NCBI GenBank assembly: GCA_035513175.1 | Contig: DATKCN010000022.1 | Location: 1 to 7,185, forward strand | DNA length: 7,185 nt | Direction of reading: 5' to 3' | DNA from: DATKCN01 sp035513175 | GTDB lineage: Bacteria; Chloroflexota; Chloroflexia; Thermomicrobiales; CFX8 | Part shown: positions 6,130-7,185 of the stretch, in pieces | How positions within the stretch are numbered: position 1 is the first letter of the stretch | Layout: the number at the start of each line of letters is the position of its first letter | Notes under the pieces: generated by a model | What the model saw: only the letters and a program-made list of their open reading frames with translations | Told to the model about the DNA's origin: nothing | Databases searched by the model: none | Translations under genes and position numbers: made by a program

Positions 6130-6641
6130 GGAGTCGGCGCGATCCTCTCACGGGCGGGGCGCCGATTGAAAACGGGCAATGCGCGCCGCCGGACTCGATG
6201 GCAGCGACGCATGGCAGCGCCGGAGCGCGCCAGCTCCATGCGGATGTTCCACGCATGAAAACTGTTAGCGTCGCGCGTACCGAACTGCTCTACATTGCGT
6301 GTGTCCCCAAGGAAAAACGCGTAGCGCCGCGCCGCCGATCGGCTCGCCTGGCCGTTGCCACGCTACGCATGGCACAGCCGGCCGCGGCGCCGGTGTCGAG
6401 ACCGGTACTTTTGTTTCCCCACATCTGTACCGAACATCCCTGCCCATGTGGACTGCGCGTCGCTAGGATGCAGAGAGATGAGTCGTGACCGCGGTGTCGG
6501 ATATCGCCCGCGATCGAGAAGGCAGCAACGCATGCCCCCAGCATACCGCCACGACACGCCATTCGTACTTCACGTTTCGTGGCGAAAGTACCCTACGCTG
6601 CCGGCCTGTTGCTCACTAGACTGAAGGCTCCTGAATGGAAT
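6130..6641. other. Gene-free divergent intergenic region with repeats
   Basis: This stretch lies between the divergently read aminopeptidase and tadE-like genes and holds no convincing gene. The 7-mer ACGCATG occurs four times on the plus strand (starting 6207, 6251, 6365 and 6528). One inverted CATGCG (6237-6242) pairs with CGCATG at 6252-6257 to make a 6-bp dyad with a 9-nt spacer. A 9-bp direct repeat ATGGCAGCG is at 6198-6206 and 6211-6219. An 8-bp inverted repeat GCGTAGCG/CGCTACGC (6319-6326 and 6361-6368) encloses the palindrome GCCGATCGGC (6334-6343). These may be regulator sites for either gene. No clear promoter for tadE was found. Confidence 0.45.
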
Positions 6642-6658
6642 CGCGGGCCCTGCCCGCG
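6642..6658 (+). promoter_or_regulatory. Hairpin ahead of the tadE-like gene
   Basis: CGCGGGC (6642-6648) and GCCCGCG (6652-6658) form a perfect 7-bp GC stem with a 3-nt CCT loop, ending 28 nt before the ATG of the tadE-like gene. If transcription starts upstream it would fold in the 5' leader. No T-run follows, so it is more likely a leader structure than a terminator. In GC-rich DNA such a stem can also arise by chance. Confidence 0.3.
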
Positions 6659-6686
6659 TGCCACACGGCCTGGAAAGTGGATTGTT

Positions 6687-7178
6687 ATGCTTGGCGACCA
6701 CCCAGATTACGACGCGACACACATGCCCAGCCCCCGGCGCGATAGCGGGGCGGCGCCACGTGGTGCGGGCTCCGCTCGTGGACGAAGCGGTCGCCGGGCG
6801 ACGCGCGGCCAGGCGCTGGTGGAGCTGGCGCTGATCGCCCCGGTCCTGGTGCTCATGCTGGCCATCTCCGCCGACTTCGGCCGGGCGCTCACCGCCTACA
6901 TCACGGTCAGCAGCGCCGCCCGCGAGGGCGCGGCGTTCGGCATGATGTCGGCCGCGAACGCCACGAACACGTCCGGCATTCGCGACGCCGCGCTGGCCGA
7001 CGCGCCGATGATCTGGGGCACGGCGCCGACGGTGAGCCCTTCCACGGACATCGACGACAACGGCTACACCCGTGTCACGGTCACCGTCTCGTACACCTTC
7101 ACCCCGTTCCTGAGCATACCGCCGATACCGAACAGTCTCAATATGACACGCACCGTGCAGATGAGGGTAATCAGTTGA
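6687..7178 (+). CDS. tadE: TadE-like pseudopilin
   Basis: This 163-residue protein belongs to the TadE/TadG-like family, minor pseudopilins of the Flp/Tad type IVc pilus system that act in the inner membrane and periplasm. A basic leader of about 41 residues ends in ATRG, followed by QALVELALIAPVLVLMLAIS. That pattern is the TadE hallmark, with a prepilin-peptidase-type site after Gly41 and Glu at mature position 5. A single membrane helix spans about 44-63, then SSAAREGAAFG (75-85), typical of the family, and a beta-rich C-terminal half with alternating Thr/Val. The ATG at 6687 is preferred, with a weak GGAAAGTGG about 6 nt upstream; an in-frame ATG at 6723 has no ribosome site, and a GTG at 6579 would give an unlikely extension. 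The leader is longer than usual. The stop overlaps a probable next start at 7175. The family call is firm; the E versus G subtype is less so. Confidence 0.88.
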   Translation: MLGDHPDYDATHMPSPRRDSGAAPRGAGSARGRSGRRATRGQALVELALIAPVLVLMLAISADFGRALTAYITVSSAAREGAAFGMMSAANATNTSGIRDAALADAPMIWGTAPTVSPSTDIDDNGYTRVTVTVSYTFTPFLSIPPIPNSLNMTRTVQMRVIS

Positions 7179-7185
7179 GCGCGCG
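7175..7185 (+). CDS. Start of a downstream gene, cut by window end
   Basis: TTG AGC GCG CG begins at 7175 and overlaps the TGA of the tadE-like gene in the form TTGA. GAGGG (7163-7167) stands 7 nt upstream, an ideal Shine-Dalgarno distance. This arrangement fits a translationally coupled gene, most likely another Tad pilus component such as a second TadE/TadG-like protein. Only three codons are visible, so the product cannot be identified from sequence. Confidence 0.5.

Noticed and set aside
6048..6239. In-frame N-terminal extension of the aminopeptidase
   Set aside because: The extra residues are Arg/Ala-rich and unlike the family N-terminus, while the ATG at 6047 has a well-placed AGAGG and gives a normal family length.
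6355..6624. 89-residue plus-strand frame, with an internal ATG at 6478 preceded by AGAGAG
   Set aside because: The 48-residue product from 6478 has no recognisable features and base use unlike the coding genes; it is probably chance.

Overview
The window is GC-rich bacterial DNA with GC-ending codon preference, holding five recognisable genes and the first bases of a sixth. The best guess for the host is a Chloroflexota bacterium of the Thermomicrobia/Sphaerobacter type. This is inferred from the Thr/Ala/Pro/Asp-rich linker after the lipoprotein cysteine, the degenerate AGGGA-type heptad repeat between genes, the Tad pilus-type protein and the base composition. No rRNA or tRNA gene is present to confirm it.

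Minus strand, read right to left. (1) A cytosolic M29-family metallo-aminopeptidase (6047 to 4944) ends in a hairpin. (2) After about 770 bp without a convincing gene comes a peptide/nickel-type ABC transporter cluster. It consists of a family 5 extracytoplasmic solute-binding lipoprotein (4171 to 2291), a DppB/OppB-type permease (2001 to 1033) and a DppC/OppC-type permease (984 to 37). A 12-bp perfect hairpin lies 15 nt after the binding-protein gene. A good sigma70-like promoter lies about 50 nt before dppB, so the permeases can probably be transcribed separately from the binding protein. The two ATPase genes such a transporter needs are not in the window; they may lie beyond base 1 or elsewhere in the genome.

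Plus strand. After a second gene-free stretch (6048-6686) comes a TadE-like pseudopilin gene (6687-7178). Its stop codon overlaps a well-placed TTG start with its own Shine-Dalgarno sequence, so a coupled downstream gene, probably another Tad component, begins at 7175 and runs off the window.

How they work together: the transporter would bind and import oligopeptides or a similar solute, and the aminopeptidase could trim imported peptides in the cytoplasm. That link rests on proximity and family roles only. The tadE-like gene belongs to a separate, divergently read unit for surface pili. I see no convincing novel system. The points most worth a second look are the heptad repeat, the hairpin/internal promoter arrangement in the transporter cluster, the Tyr-to-Phe difference in the aminopeptidase active site, and the motif-rich divergent intergenic region.
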